Assembly: GCA_028708865.1 (NCBI GenBank) | Contig: JAQVYA010000004.1 | Coordinates: 1 to 49,707 of the forward strand | Origin: Desulfovibrio sp. | GTDB taxonomy: Bacteria; Desulfobacterota; Desulfovibrionia; Desulfovibrionales; Desulfovibrionaceae | Reading direction: 5' to 3' | DNA: 49,707 nt | In this document: positions 1 to 8,824 of the stretch, one piece after another | How positions within the stretch are numbered: position 1 is the stretch's first letter | Layout of the letters: the number at the start of each line of letters is the position of its first letter | Program-made: the position numbers and the translations under genes | Notes under the pieces: generated by a model | What the model was told of the DNA's origin: nothing | Databases searched by the model: none | The model's input: the letters and a program-made list of their open reading frames with translations, nothing else

Positions 1-2
1 TC

Positions 3-299
3 GTCTTTGACCGGATCCGTGAAAATATCAAAGGGCAGAGCAATGACCGGCTCAAGAACATCATCAACACCAGCATCAACCAGACGCTCTCCCGCACCAT
101 CCTGACATCGGGAACCACGCTGCTCGTCGTGGCCGCCCTGTTCATTTTTGGTGGCGGCGCTATTCATGACTTTGCTCTGGCCTTGCTGGTGGGCATTTTC
201 GTTGGAACGTATTCCTCCATCTTTGTTGCTAGCCCGGTGCTGCTTGGCTTTGGTCCGTCCACTCCGGTGGATGCTCAACCCAAGGAGTCAACCGCCTAA
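3..299 (+). CDS. secF: Protein translocase subunit SecF, C-terminal part
   Basis: Only the last 98 residues are in the window; the gene begins upstream of base 1. The reading frame runs from base 3 to TAA at 297-299. The fragment begins [11 protein letters not shown], the conserved stretch of SecF/SecD-type RND exporters between transmembrane segments 4 and 5. It continues with [20 protein letters not shown], the family signature, and two hydrophobic segments. SecF works with SecD in the inner membrane to drive late steps of Sec-dependent export using the proton gradient. Family assignment is by recognised motif. A strong terminator follows, so this is the last gene of its operon. Confidence 0.93.
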   Translation, partial: VFDRIRENIKGQSNDRLKNIINTSINQTLSRTILTSGTTLLVVAALFIFGGGAIHDFALALLVGIFVGTYSSIFVASPVLLGFGPSTPVDAQPKESTA

Positions 300-327
300 C
301 GCCGCTGATTCTTAACGCCAACGTATC

Positions 328-366
328 AAGGCCCTATCCGCACTTACGGACAGGGCCTTTTTCTTT
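328..366 (+). terminator. Intrinsic terminator of the secF operon
   Basis: The stem aaggccct/agggcctt is extended inward by tccg/cgga with one A-C mismatch, and is followed by tttttcttt. It lies 29 bases after the secF stop codon. Confidence 0.85.
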
Positions 367-404
367 CAAGCCGATGAAGAAAAAAATTGCAAAAATTCGC
401 CTGG

Positions 405-437
405 GCATTAAAAAGCCCGCGGGAAATCCGCGGGCCT
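405..437 (-). terminator. Intrinsic terminator downstream of adk
   Basis: Read on the minus strand the stem is gcccgcgg/ccgcgggc with loop attt, followed by a run of T (aaaaa on the plus strand at 410-414). It sits 26 bases past the adk stop. Confidence 0.85.
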
Positions 438-462
438 ATACATCCATACAATGGAAAGGAGC

Positions 463-1134
463 TTAGTCGAGCTGTGAAAGCAGCGTCTGCTTAATCGCGT
501 CGATGGTCCCCTCGCCGTCCAGTTCGATATATTTGAATCCGGCTTCGTCGGCCTTGTTCTTATAGAAGTAGGCGGCGGCCAGGGTGCCGGTTTCATCGTT
601 GTAGTAGATGTCGTGACGCTTGTTAATGGCACCTTCGTCCACATCATCGGCGCGCTCGGACAGTTCCCCACCACACACGCGGCATTTGCCGTCCTTGGGC
701 GCGATGGCCGGAATGCCCACGTTGTTGGGGTGGTTGGGATCGTTGACGCACAGGCGGCGGCCCATAATACGGGCAGCGGCCACTTCGCGAGGCAACAGAA
801 TTTCAATGACGTAGTCCAGATGTACGCCGTCTTTTTGCAGGGCGTCCCAAAGCTTTTCGGCCTGGGCAATGGAGCGGGGGAAGCCGTCCAGGAGCCAGCC
901 GTTGGCGCTGGCGTTTTTGAGTACGTCCAGCACCATGGGAATGGTGATGTCGTCCGGAACCAGCTCGCCCTTGTCGATGTACTCTTTGGCCTTGAGCCCC
1001 AGTTCGGTGCCGCCGCCAATATGTTTGCGGAAGATGGCACCGGACTCGATGTGGTCCAGGTTGTATTTTTCTTTGACCAGGGAACCCTGCGTCCCCTTAC
1101 CGCTGCCGTTGGGGCCGAAAATCAAAATGTTCAC
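463..1134 (-). CDS. adk: Adenylate kinase
   Basis: 223 residues. Catalyses ATP + AMP = 2 ADP in the cytoplasm. The P-loop GPNGSGKGT is at residues 7-15. The LID region has RRLC...H followed by KCRVCGG, a pattern like the metal-binding LIDs of some bacterial adenylate kinases, and then the conserved ERADD. I chose the GTG at 1134, because the protein then starts directly at the first beta strand (NILIFGPNG) and a good ribosome site (aggagga) lies just upstream; an in-frame start at 1179 would add 15 residues that do not belong to the family. The gene is isolated: the minus-strand terminator follows, and the neighbour on the left is convergent. Confidence 0.95.
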   Translation of the reverse strand: MNILIFGPNGSGKGTQGSLVKEKYNLDHIESGAIFRKHIGGGTELGLKAKEYIDKGELVPDDITIPMVLDVLKNASANGWLLDGFPRSIAQAEKLWDALQKDGVHLDYVIEILLPREVAAARIMGRRLCVNDPNHPNNVGIPAIAPKDGKCRVCGGELSERADDVDEGAINKRHDIYYNDETGTLAAAYFYKNKADEAGFKYIELDGEGTIDAIKQTLLSQLD

Positions 1135-1283
1135 GCTCTTCCTCCTAGAAAACTCGATTGTGCAAAACGTAACAAGCATCCATATCCCTAGTTCCAGAGC
1201 CTGTCAATGTTCGGAGGAACGCGGGGTTGCGGGTTTGCCTTGACGGACTTCTCTGATACCAAATCCCGAGGAGGTGCCATGCA

Positions 1284-1691
1284 ATGGCTGAATCCAATAT
1301 GGAACGGTGCGGACAGGCGGCTTGGTTGCTGGGGTTGTTAGGAGCCGGTATTTGGATGCCGGTAGTTTCCTGGGCGCTGCTCATGGCCGGGGACGTGACC
1401 GGGGGAATCGTGGGCACAGGGTGGTTCGGCGCCTGTATGGGCATGGCTTGGTTCCTGGCTCCCTGGCGCAACAAGACAACGCCGCTGTGGAAACCGCTGT
1501 TGCTTTGTTTTGGAAGTATTTTGGGAGGAGCCGTTTTTTTTACAGTGCGGTATCGTCTTTACGAAGTGGGAGGACGGCATTTCCTTTGGTGCATGTTGGC
1601 ATTGACGGCCATGTTTTTGCCGGCATTCCTGGTCGGGAAAAAGACCTGGAGTCAATTGTTCCCCCGCTCATCGACAAATGAAGAAGAATAA
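1284..1691 (+). CDS. Small integral membrane protein, unknown function
   Basis: 135 residues with four predicted hydrophobic segments (about 12-32, 40-57, 68-88 and 98-115) and a short polar, acidic tail ending NEEE. Start chosen at ATG 1284, 8 bases after gaggaggtg; an earlier ATG at 1279 opens only a 20-codon frame. The arrangement (small, about four transmembrane helices, standing alone between adk and tilS, which are both on the other strand) resembles small AtpI-like or hypothetical membrane proteins. I see no diagnostic motif and do not assign a function. Confidence 0.6.
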   Translation: MAESNMERCGQAAWLLGLLGAGIWMPVVSWALLMAGDVTGGIVGTGWFGACMGMAWFLAPWRNKTTPLWKPLLLCFGSILGGAVFFTVRYRLYEVGGRHFLWCMLALTAMFLPAFLVGKKTWSQLFPRSSTNEEE

Positions 1692-1693
1692 AC

Positions 1694-2710
1694 CTATGCC
1701 CGCGGATCAGGCCCAAAGCGCAGAGTTCGGGCATTTACTGCCGCAATTTTGAACCCCGGGAATTGAATCACCGCAGGGGCCTGGGATAAAAACGCTTTAT
1801 CAAGTTGAAACAAGGAATCGCTTCGTACTTGTCCCGGGCCCAAAGCATCCAGCATTTGCTTGTAAAAACGCAGCCGTTCCGCCTGGTGCAAGGGAGCCAG
1901 TGCAGGCCTGGACACTTCGACACCGTCCGAGTGCCAGTGGACCTTGATACGGGCTAACCGGTCCTCCCAGTAGTCGCGATCCAGCCAGGCTTGTCGCCAC
2001 AACCTTTGGACGCTTTCCAAAAAATTCGGGTTGTCTTGCAGAAAAAGGGGCAAGACATCCTGCCGAATTCGGTTTCGTGCAAAATTTGTATCGCCATTGC
2101 TGGCATCTTCACACCAGGAGATCTTAATTTCCCGTAAAAATTGCACCAGAGCGGCCTTAGGCGTCAGCAAAAGAGGGCGGACCAAACCACGGGAGGAATC
2201 AAAAGCCGCCATGCCGCCAAGGCCGGGCCATCCTGTGCCTCGGCCAAGTCGCATGAGAACGTCTTCGGCAAGGTCATTCAGGTGGTGGGCTACGCATACG
2301 ATTGAACTACTGGTTTTCTGGCGGAGTTCTGAAAAAAAATCATAGCGTGCAGACCGGCCTGCTTCTTCCACCCCCACGCCTTGTTCCTTGGCCAATGCGG
2401 CCACATCCACTTCCCGGACGTAAAACGGAACATCCAAGGCGTTGCAGAGTTGGCCAACAAATTGTTGTTCATCCGCGGCTTCAGGCCGAAGCATATGATT
2501 GAGATGGGCCACGGCCATGCTCCCGCCGCGTCGGCGGGTCAGGCATCGAAGCATAATGGTCAGTACCGTGGAGTCCGCGCCGCCTGAACAGCCCACCACA
2601 CATCCCGCTTCCAGGGAAATACCAAGATCGCGTTCCAAAAAACGTTCCACTCCCAGACAGACGTGCGCCAGCCGGGGGGGGAGTTGTTGGAGAGAGCAGG
2701 GGACACGCAA
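1694..2710 (-). CDS. tilS: tRNA(Ile)-lysidine synthase
   Basis: Modifies C34 of the CAU-anticodon isoleucine tRNA to lysidine, using ATP and lysine. The N-type ATP pyrophosphatase P-loop SGGADST is at about residues 42-48. Family motifs VAHLNHMLR, VAHHLNDLAEDVLMRL and the later FARNRIR are all present. The start is uncertain: no ATG lies in a sensible place, and the frame stays open far into the upstream gene. The TTG at 2710, with ggag about 7 bases upstream, gives 338 residues; a GTG at 2650 would give 318. The upstream gene ends at 2725, so the two are probably co-transcribed. At 338 residues it is a short TilS lacking most of the C-terminal domain found in the E. coli enzyme (about 430). 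Confidence 0.88.
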   Translation of the reverse strand: MRVPCSLQQLPPRLAHVCLGVERFLERDLGISLEAGCVVGCSGGADSTVLTIMLRCLTRRRGGSMAVAHLNHMLRPEAADEQQFVGQLCNALDVPFYVREVDVAALAKEQGVGVEEAGRSARYDFFSELRQKTSSSIVCVAHHLNDLAEDVLMRLGRGTGWPGLGGMAAFDSSRGLVRPLLLTPKAALVQFLREIKISWCEDASNGDTNFARNRIRQDVLPLFLQDNPNFLESVQRLWRQAWLDRDYWEDRLARIKVHWHSDGVEVSRPALAPLHQAERLRFYKQMLDALGPGQVRSDSLFQLDKAFLSQAPAVIQFPGFKIAAVNARTLRFGPDPRA

Positions 2711-2724
2711 ACCGGATGCTCCGC

Positions 2725-3072
2725 TTATACCGGAATATCCAGTTCTCGAAACAAGGAATCCAGGCGCTCGATCATTTGCTCCCGAAGTTCTGGGCCAGCG
2801 TAGCAAATGCAGGAGCAGCGCATGCGGTTGCGGGCCCGCACCAGCAGCTCCAGCTTAAAGGCGTGGACATCAGGACGTTCAATACGCTCAAGGGGCATCA
2901 TATAAGGGCCGCATTCATCCAAATGTTCTTGTTGTTCCGAGGAGAGCCGCTCCTCGTCCACCGGAAGGTACCAGATTCCCTCCAGGGGGCCGCGCCAGCC
3001 TTTGGCATCCAGGGCGGCGGCCAGCCTGTCCGCGTGCTCCTTGGTCACATCTTCAATGCAGTAACTTCGCAT
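2725..3072 (-). CDS. Conserved hypothetical protein between hemA and tilS
   Basis: 115 residues, not recognised as a named family. It begins MRSYCIEDV and contains the cluster MRCSCICYAGPEL near residue 87, so four cysteines in all, with no standard metal motif. It is acidic and soluble, with no signal peptide or membrane segment. The ATG at 3072 has aaggga about 7 bases upstream; a longer frame back to 3147 would overlap the end of hemA. It lies 26 bases after hemA and 14 before tilS, so it is probably the middle gene of that operon. Confidence 0.7.
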   Translation of the reverse strand: MRSYCIEDVTKEHADRLAAALDAKGWRGPLEGIWYLPVDEERLSSEQQEHLDECGPYMMPLERIERPDVHAFKLELLVRARNRMRCSCICYAGPELREQMIERLDSLFRELDIPV

Positions 3073-3098
3073 GGAATATTCCCTTGTGCTCTGTTGTG

Positions 3099-4475
3099 CT
3101 AGTGGTCGAATTCTTCCGGCGAGGAAAGGTCCAAATCCTCGCGGCACTCACAGGAGTCGGTGCGACGTTCCGGGTGAGCGTCCGGGGGAATACAGTCGTT
3201 GTCCAGATTGAAAAAACGCCTAGCTGAATCAATGACCCGATCAGCCATACCTTCTTCTCGCGTGCGGCGCTTGAGATAGCAAACCGGTTCGTGCAGAATT
3301 TTGTGGCTTACGGAGAGCACGAGGGTTTCAAGTGCCTTTTTCGTCTCTTCATCTACGTCCCCCAGACGGCGCAGGGTCCTGGCCAGTTCACGCCGGGCCA
3401 CCTCCTCGCCACGTCCGAGCAGATCCACAATGGTGGGTTGCAGATCCAGCGTTTTCAACCATTGGGAAAAGGCGCGAGTTTCCTCGCTGACCAAGGCTCG
3501 GGCCTTGACCGCTTCATCCTGGCGTTGGGCCATGTTTTCCTCAACCACCTCTTTGAGGTCGTCAATGTCATAAAGGTAGACGTTGTCCAATCCGTTGACG
3601 TCCGGATCAATGTCACGCGGCACGGCAATGTCGATGAAAAACATGGGGCGATGTTTGCGCTTTTTCAGGACCGACTGCACGTCTCTTGCGCGGATAACGG
3701 CCGTGGGGGAGCCTGTGGAACTGATCACAATATCGGCTTCCGACAAACGGTCCTGCATGTTTTCGATGGGGATGGGCTCGCCCCCCAGGGTCGCGGCCAG
3801 TGTCTTGGCCCTGGCCAAAGTTCGGTTGGCAATGATCAGATGCTCCACGCCGTTGCGCAGCAGATGCGTGGCTGCGAGTTCCGCCATTTCCCCAGCTCCC
3901 ACAAGCATGGCGGTTTTCCCGTTGAAATTGCCGAATATCTTCCTGGCCAGTTCTACGGCCGCAAAACTGATGGAAACCGCACTGGAAGCTACGGCCGTTT
4001 CCGTCCGCACACGTTTGGCTACGGAAAAAGATTTGTGCAACAGTCGGTTGATGATGACCTTGGCTGTGCCGCAGCCTACGGCGTTTCGGTAGGCGTCCTT
4101 AAGTTGCCCCAAAATTTGAGGTTCGCCCATGACCAGGGAATCCAGGCTGGAGGCCACGGTGAACAGATGCTCTACCGCATCGAGTCCTTGATGATTGTAG
4201 GTATGGGCCTGCACTTCTGAAGAATCTCCGCCACACCTGCGTGCCCAATAGTCCCGCATCGCACTGAGGACATCCACCTCCGATTGCGGGGCATGTCCAC
4301 TAACGCAGAGCAACTCCACCCGGTTGCAGGTGGAAAGCGCCATCACCTCGTGGACCGGACATTCGGCCAGCAATCCGGGCTCAAAGTTCTCCACATTGGT
4401 CAGCGCGTACCGCTCGCGGATTTCAACGTCGGCCGTCCGGTGGTTCAATCCCGTTAGATAAATATATTTGTTCAT
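3099..4475 (-). CDS. hemA: Glutamyl-tRNA reductase
   Basis: 458 residues. NADPH-dependent reduction of glutamyl-tRNA to glutamate-1-semialdehyde, the first step of C5 tetrapyrrole synthesis. The catalytic cysteine is C50 in MALSTCNRVE. The substrate-binding GLNHRTA is at 9-15, and the nucleotide-binding MLVGAGEMAELAA is near 190. The C-terminal dimerisation helix is followed by an acidic tail rich in D and E. The ATG lies 3 bases after the stop of the CcsA-like gene, so translation is probably coupled. With the siroheme synthase upstream it forms a tetrapyrrole operon, fitting an organism that needs siroheme and alternative-pathway heme. Confidence 0.95.
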   Translation of the reverse strand: MNKYIYLTGLNHRTADVEIRERYALTNVENFEPGLLAECPVHEVMALSTCNRVELLCVSGHAPQSEVDVLSAMRDYWARRCGGDSSEVQAHTYNHQGLDAVEHLFTVASSLDSLVMGEPQILGQLKDAYRNAVGCGTAKVIINRLLHKSFSVAKRVRTETAVASSAVSISFAAVELARKIFGNFNGKTAMLVGAGEMAELAATHLLRNGVEHLIIANRTLARAKTLAATLGGEPIPIENMQDRLSEADIVISSTGSPTAVIRARDVQSVLKKRKHRPMFFIDIAVPRDIDPDVNGLDNVYLYDIDDLKEVVEENMAQRQDEAVKARALVSEETRAFSQWLKTLDLQPTIVDLLGRGEEVARRELARTLRRLGDVDEETKKALETLVLSVSHKILHEPVCYLKRRTREEGMADRVIDSARRFFNLDNDCIPPDAHPERRTDSCECREDLDLSSPEEFDH

Positions 4476-4478
4476 GAG

Positions 4479-5288
4479 TTATGATTTGAACGTGATGGTG
4501 TGGTGGATGAGGGAGACGACCATAAACAGGAAAACCCAAATGACCATCCAGGCAGTTTTTCTGCCGCGCCAGCCCATGATCAGCCGTTGATGGAACAGGA
4601 CCGCGAACAACAACCAGACCCCCAGCGAAGTAAACTTCATGGCGTCCCAGCTGAATGTTTTTTCCGGGTCGATCCAATACCAGATGGCCAGTGAGAAAAT
4701 ACCAAGCGTATACAGAGGAAAGCCCAGGGCAACCGCCCATTGGTTGACGCGGTCGAATACGTCCAGCGACGGCATGGACATATTCATGCTGCCAAGGACG
4801 GCCTTGGACTTGATCTTCTGGTTGAGATGCAGCCAAGCAAAGGCCGCACCCGAGGCCAGGGCCAGCAACGCCAGTGCCACGGCAAGGCTGCCCACATGCA
4901 ACCCAAAAAACAGCGCCGTGAAACGGGGAGGGATTTTAATGGTCAGCCCCGCAGCACCCAGAGAGGACGTGTAAAGCAAAAGTCCCAAAGGCAAAGCAAT
5001 GAGGGACAAAAACGAAGACTTCAGACGCCAGCGTAGAAATAAATGGATGGCCAGCAGGGTCCAGCCGACAAAACTGAAATAAAAACTTCCGCCAAGAAGG
5101 GCGGCTTTGCCGTAAAAGACCAACATCAGGCAGAGGTCCAGGCTGTGCAGAGCGAATCCGCCAATGGCCAAGCCACCAGCAACACTTGACAGCCGTTCAT
5201 TATCGGCCATAAGGCCGATAAAAAACAGCAGCGCGCCCAGAAAGTAGAACCCGATGACGGCCAGGGGAAGCAGTTCAAACGATTCCAT
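4479..5288 (-). CDS. CcsA/HemX-type cytochrome c assembly membrane protein
   Basis: 269 residues with about eight hydrophobic helices. Near residue 215 is the TFSWDAMKF segment and a nearby conserved histidine (VLFHQRL), the tryptophan-rich and His pattern of the CcsA/CcmC/HemX heme-handling family. It starts inside the last 14 bases of the siroheme synthase gene and ends 3 bases before hemA, so the three are translated as a tight operon. Members next to hemA are often called HemX. Whether this one transports heme or modulates HemA cannot be told from the sequence. Confidence 0.85.
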   Translation of the reverse strand: MESFELLPLAVIGFYFLGALLFFIGLMADNERLSSVAGGLAIGGFALHSLDLCLMLVFYGKAALLGGSFYFSFVGWTLLAIHLFLRWRLKSSFLSLIALPLGLLLYTSSLGAAGLTIKIPPRFTALFFGLHVGSLAVALALLALASGAAFAWLHLNQKIKSKAVLGSMNMSMPSLDVFDRVNQWAVALGFPLYTLGIFSLAIWYWIDPEKTFSWDAMKFTSLGVWLLFAVLFHQRLIMGWRGRKTAWMVIWVFLFMVVSLIHHTITFKS

Positions 5289-5967
5289 CCAGCAGCTCCG
5301 GGAGGTTGGGGTGCAATGCGGTGGGCAAAATTTTCTTCAGGCAAAGAAAAACCGCTTCCGCATCGTTTGTTTCAAGGTGTCGTAGCAAATCAGATCCTGT
5401 TATTTCTCGAAAAATACGTGTGTTTTCTCTGGTCGGCAAACCGAGCCCGAGTAAAAGCGACCGAAGACGCCCTAGAATCGTGAGCAGCAGAGCGTATTCG
5501 GAACCAAAACTTTCTTCAAGCTCCTGGCGGACGACACGGGACAAGGCCGGGCTTTGTCCGCAGGTGGAAATGGTCAGGGTCAGGTCGCCACGGCAAACCG
5601 TTGCCGGAACGATAAAATTCCCGGCGTTGGGGTCGTCAACCACGTTGCAGAGGATTTTTCGCGCATGGCAGGCCGCAGCAATTTCTCGGTTCAGCTTTGT
5701 GTTGGAAGTGGCGGCCACAACCACGAAGCATCCTTCCAAATCCTGCAACCGGAACTCCCGCTCTTCGAAAGTGAGAGCCTGATTTTTCAGTAAATCCAAC
5801 AAGGTTTTGCCATGTTCACCGTTGGGCATGGCAGAGTCCAAAACCAGCACGGATTGCGGGCCGCTTTCCAGCAGCGCGGCGATCTTTCGTACGCCGACCC
5901 GGCCAGCCCCCACAACAAGGCAATGTTTGCCCTTCAAGTCCAACAGAATCGGATAATAGCGCATCAC
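5275..5967 (-). CDS. Precorrin-2 dehydrogenase / siroheme synthase N-terminal type
   Basis: 230 residues, matching the CysG-N / Met8p / SirC family. It oxidises precorrin-2 to sirohydrochlorin with NAD and may insert iron. The Rossmann motif VVGAGRVGVRKI is at 17-28, the substrate region CNVVDDPNAGNFIVPA is near 130, and the conserved TISTCGQSPALSR follows. It has no uroporphyrinogen methyltransferase domain, so that activity must be elsewhere. It is the first gene of the run leading through the CcsA-like protein to hemA. The product feeds siroheme (for sulfite reductase) and the cobalamin branch served by the cbiK and cbiL genes further right. Confidence 0.9.
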   Translation of the reverse strand: MMRYYPILLDLKGKHCLVVGAGRVGVRKIAALLESGPQSVLVLDSAMPNGEHGKTLLDLLKNQALTFEEREFRLQDLEGCFVVVAATSNTKLNREIAAACHARKILCNVVDDPNAGNFIVPATVCRGDLTLTISTCGQSPALSRVVRQELEESFGSEYALLLTILGRLRSLLLGLGLPTRENTRIFREITGSDLLRHLETNDAEAVFLCLKKILPTALHPNLPELLDGIV

Positions 5968-6143
5968 GCAATACTATACCATGGTACTCCGGGTGTAAAA
6001 CGGGAAAAAGGATGGCAGGTTGCCAGTCCTGGAAGGATTGAGTACAGTTTTCAAAGTAAATATTGTCGGCGATGGCACCCAACGAAGCCGCCGCCCCTGT
6101 CGGCCCAATCCGGCCGCCCACCCCAACCGTGCCGGAGGAGGGT

Positions 6144-7385
6144 ATGCAGCGCTACCTCATCGTGCAATTAGCCCGATTTGGCGACTTGGTTCAGACCAAG
6201 CGGCTGCTCCGATCTTTGGCCGGTCCGAAGCGGGAGGTGCATCTGTGCCTTGACAGGTCCATGGTGCCTTTGGCCAGAATCTTATTCCCCGAAGTTATTT
6301 TACACGGCATTATCGCACACCGCAGCCATGGCAACGCATGGAAGACCTTGCTGGAAAACCGACCTATCTTTGACCTCCTGGCGGAAACAACTTTTGATAC
6401 CGTTTACAATCTGAACTTTTCCCCTCTGAACTTCAGACTTTCGAGCTTGTTCGACCCCGAAATCGTACGCGGATATAAGTCCAAAAACGGCCAAGACCTG
6501 ATCGATTCCTGGGCTGCATTGGCCATGCGCTGGTCCAAAGATCGTCGCATTGGGCTGAATTTAATTGATTTTTGGTCTGGATATATACCCCGTCCCTGCG
6601 CTCCGGAAAGAGTGAACCCCGTGGCTGTTCCCCGGGGCAACGGCATTGGTGTCGTCATGGCCGGTCGGGAGTCGCGCCGATCCTTGCCAGTACCAGTTTT
6701 AGGGCCGATTTTACGCACAGCCTGGATGAAGAATGGGCGCAACCGGGTCGTCTTGCTTGGGACAACCGGAGAATCCGCGGCTGCTCGTGCCTTAATAAAG
6801 GATATGCCGCCTGACCTGCGCGAAAAAACAGTCGACTTGACGGGGAAAACCGATTGGTCTGCACTTGTTGAAGAAGTGTCCGGCCTGGACAGCTTGTTGA
6901 CCCCGGACACAGGAATCATGCATCTTGCCGCCCACCTCGGCGTGCCCGTAATCGCCTTTTTCCTTTCTTCAGCCTGGTGTCACGAAACAGGTCCTTATGG
7001 GCTTGGGCATACGGTTTATCAAGCTATACTGCCGTGTCTTCCTTGTCTGGAGCATCAGGCCTGCCCCCACGACCTGCAATGCCAATCCCCTTTTTCCACC
7101 CCGAAATTCCTTCGCTTGTTCAGCACAGAAAAAGCCTCCCACGCCCTGCCTGGGCTTTTGGGAATGCGAAGCCGACTGGACCCGCTTGGCGGAACCTATT
7201 CCTGTTTTGCAGGGGATGATCCGGACGCGCCCCGAAGAGCAGCGTTTCGGCATTTCGTTGCCGACCACCAGGGAGCCAAGGGGGAGCTTCCTTCAAAACA
7301 AGAAGACGCATCCTTCGCCCAAACATTTTATCGTGAACGGGACTGGCTCTTGCCGTCAGCGCAAAAACAAACTTTTCCATTTTGA
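6144..7385 (+). CDS. Glycosyltransferase family 9 (heptosyltransferase-like)
   Basis: 413 residues from the ATG at 6144. It begins MQRYLIVQLARFGDLVQTKR, the GT9 opening with the GD motif of ADP-heptose:LPS transferases. The second signature, LLTPDTGIMHLAAHLGVP, is near residue 254. An in-frame ATG at 6063 would add 27 low-complexity residues (AAAP, PPTPT). The downstream ATG has ggaggaggg directly before it and starts at the first strand, so I prefer it. The C-terminal third has several cysteines (CLPCLEHQACPHDLQC), which some family members also carry. It probably adds a sugar to lipopolysaccharide core or another surface glycan. A second glycosyltransferase follows after 64 bases. Confidence 0.85.
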   Translation: MQRYLIVQLARFGDLVQTKRLLRSLAGPKREVHLCLDRSMVPLARILFPEVILHGIIAHRSHGNAWKTLLENRPIFDLLAETTFDTVYNLNFSPLNFRLSSLFDPEIVRGYKSKNGQDLIDSWAALAMRWSKDRRIGLNLIDFWSGYIPRPCAPERVNPVAVPRGNGIGVVMAGRESRRSLPVPVLGPILRTAWMKNGRNRVVLLGTTGESAAARALIKDMPPDLREKTVDLTGKTDWSALVEEVSGLDSLLTPDTGIMHLAAHLGVPVIAFFLSSAWCHETGPYGLGHTVYQAILPCLPCLEHQACPHDLQCQSPFSTPKFLRLFSTEKASHALPGLLGMRSRLDPLGGTYSCFAGDDPDAPRRAAFRHFVADHQGAKGELPSKQEDASFAQTFYRERDWLLPSAQKQTFPF

Positions 7386-7449
7386 AAATTAAATAAATAA
7401 ATTCAGCATAGTTTACTCATCTAAAAATAGTTTCAAAAAAGTCTAGACT

Positions 7450-8712
7450 ATGAACAACAGACTGAAAATACTCATTGTTTTGCCTATGTATGGCGGATCG
7501 CTTCCTGTGGGCGAATTTTGCGTTACCGCTCTGCGGCAACAAGGTCATCTCGTGGAAGTGTTTCGCGCCGATGCGTTTTACTCCGCGTATCAGTCCTTCG
7601 AGGACTTAAGGATCACAGCGGACCGGCTTGACTATCTCCAAAACAGTTTTGTGCAATTGATCTCCCAGTCCGTACTCGCCAAAGTGGAAACCTTTGAGCC
7701 GGATTTAGTGCTGGCCTTGGCGCAGGCTCCCATGACCAGACAGGTGCTTCGGCGGCTACGCAAAGACGGCGTGACCACGGCCATGTGGTTTGTGGAAGAT
7801 TATCGCCTGTTCACCTACTGGAAAACATTTGCTCCCTTGTATGACATTTTTGCTGTGATCCAACAGGAGCCGTTTTTCACCGAGCTTCACCGGGCAGGCC
7901 AACCCAACGCGCTCTACCTGCCTTTGGCCGCGCAGCCGGACTTCCACCGGCCTTTGGATCTTTCCCCCGTGGAGCAGCGTAAGTGGGGGGCGGACGTTGC
8001 CTTTATGGGAGCGGGGTACCCCAATCGTCGAATGGCCTTTCGAGAGCTGCTGCATTTTGATTTTAAAATCTGGGGATCAGACTGGGAGGGCGATCATATA
8101 TTGGCTCCGTATCTCCAGTTAAACGGTGCCCGGGTCACTTCAGAGCAGTGTGTCCACATCTTCAACGCTACCAAGGTGAACATCAACCTGCATTCCGGAA
8201 TTGACGCGAACCAGCTCGTAAGCCAGGGAGATTTTGTCAATCCACGGACCTATGAGGTGGCTGCCTGCAAGGGCTTTCAACTGGTAGACAAACGCGGACT
8301 GTTGCCGCAGGCTTTTGCGGAAGATGAACTGGCCACGTTTGAAAGCATGGCGGAATTGAAGGAAAAAATCGCCTATTATCTCCATAACCCAACAGAACGG
8401 AACGCCATGGCCCACCGTGGATACGCCCGGGTACTTGCTGAGCACACTTATGTGCACCGCATGCGTACTTTGCTTCAGTTCACGACAGAACGTATTCCTG
8501 GATGGCCACCCAGCAATGAATCACAAGATGTTTGCCGGGAGTTGCCGCCCGAACTGGCCCACGATGTGAGCGCTCTTGTCCGGCGGCTCAACCTCCCCGC
8601 CGACGTGGGGTTTGATGATCTGGTGTGGGCGGTACGTCAACAAAACGGCCGTCTAACCGGGCTGGAAACCGCTCTTTTATTTTTGGATGAGTGGAAAAAA
8701 ATGTACAATTGA
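7450..8712 (+). CDS. CgeB-like glycosyltransferase
   Basis: 420 residues. The N-terminal Rossmann part (ILIVLPMYGGSLPVGE) and the C-terminal half (VNINLHSGIDAN, then FVNPRTYEVAACKGFQLVDKR) match the CgeB / DUF3880 glycosyltransferase group. That group has the GT-B fold and is common in sulfate reducers in surface glycan and flagellin-glycosylation loci. No signal peptide or membrane segment is seen. Acceptor and sugar donor are unknown. It follows the GT9 gene and likely shares its transcript. The last 80 residues, after the family core, are a helical extension. Confidence 0.8.
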   Translation: MNNRLKILIVLPMYGGSLPVGEFCVTALRQQGHLVEVFRADAFYSAYQSFEDLRITADRLDYLQNSFVQLISQSVLAKVETFEPDLVLALAQAPMTRQVLRRLRKDGVTTAMWFVEDYRLFTYWKTFAPLYDIFAVIQQEPFFTELHRAGQPNALYLPLAAQPDFHRPLDLSPVEQRKWGADVAFMGAGYPNRRMAFRELLHFDFKIWGSDWEGDHILAPYLQLNGARVTSEQCVHIFNATKVNINLHSGIDANQLVSQGDFVNPRTYEVAACKGFQLVDKRGLLPQAFAEDELATFESMAELKEKIAYYLHNPTERNAMAHRGYARVLAEHTYVHRMRTLLQFTTERIPGWPPSNESQDVCRELPPELAHDVSALVRRLNLPADVGFDDLVWAVRQQNGRLTGLETALLFLDEWKKMYN

Positions 8713-8752
8713 CCGTCCCCGAAAATTGCCGGGACAATGTGTTTATTTTTAA
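8713..8752 (+). terminator. Weak candidate terminator after the glycosyltransferases
   Basis: gtccc at 8715-8719 pairs with gggac at 8731-8735, followed by the T-rich gtttattttt. The stem is short, so this is only a candidate. Confidence 0.35.
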
Positions 8753-8824
8753 TAATATACCTATAAAAAGTAAGCTTATAGACCTCTTTTAGACATTTAC
8801 TTGTATCTGTCCTCACATGTCATG

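Noticed and set aside
613-1191. 192-codon plus-strand open frame over adk
   Set aside because: It lies opposite adk, whose motifs are clear; GC-rich codons of the real gene keep the other strand open. No recognisable domain.
3291-4220. 309-codon plus-strand frame over hemA
   Set aside because: Shadow of hemA; composition is typical of an antisense frame (rich in His, Gly, Gln) and no motif.
6063-6143. N-terminal extension of the GT9 gene from ATG 6063
   Set aside because: Adds low-complexity residues; the ATG at 6144 has an excellent ribosome site and begins at the first strand.
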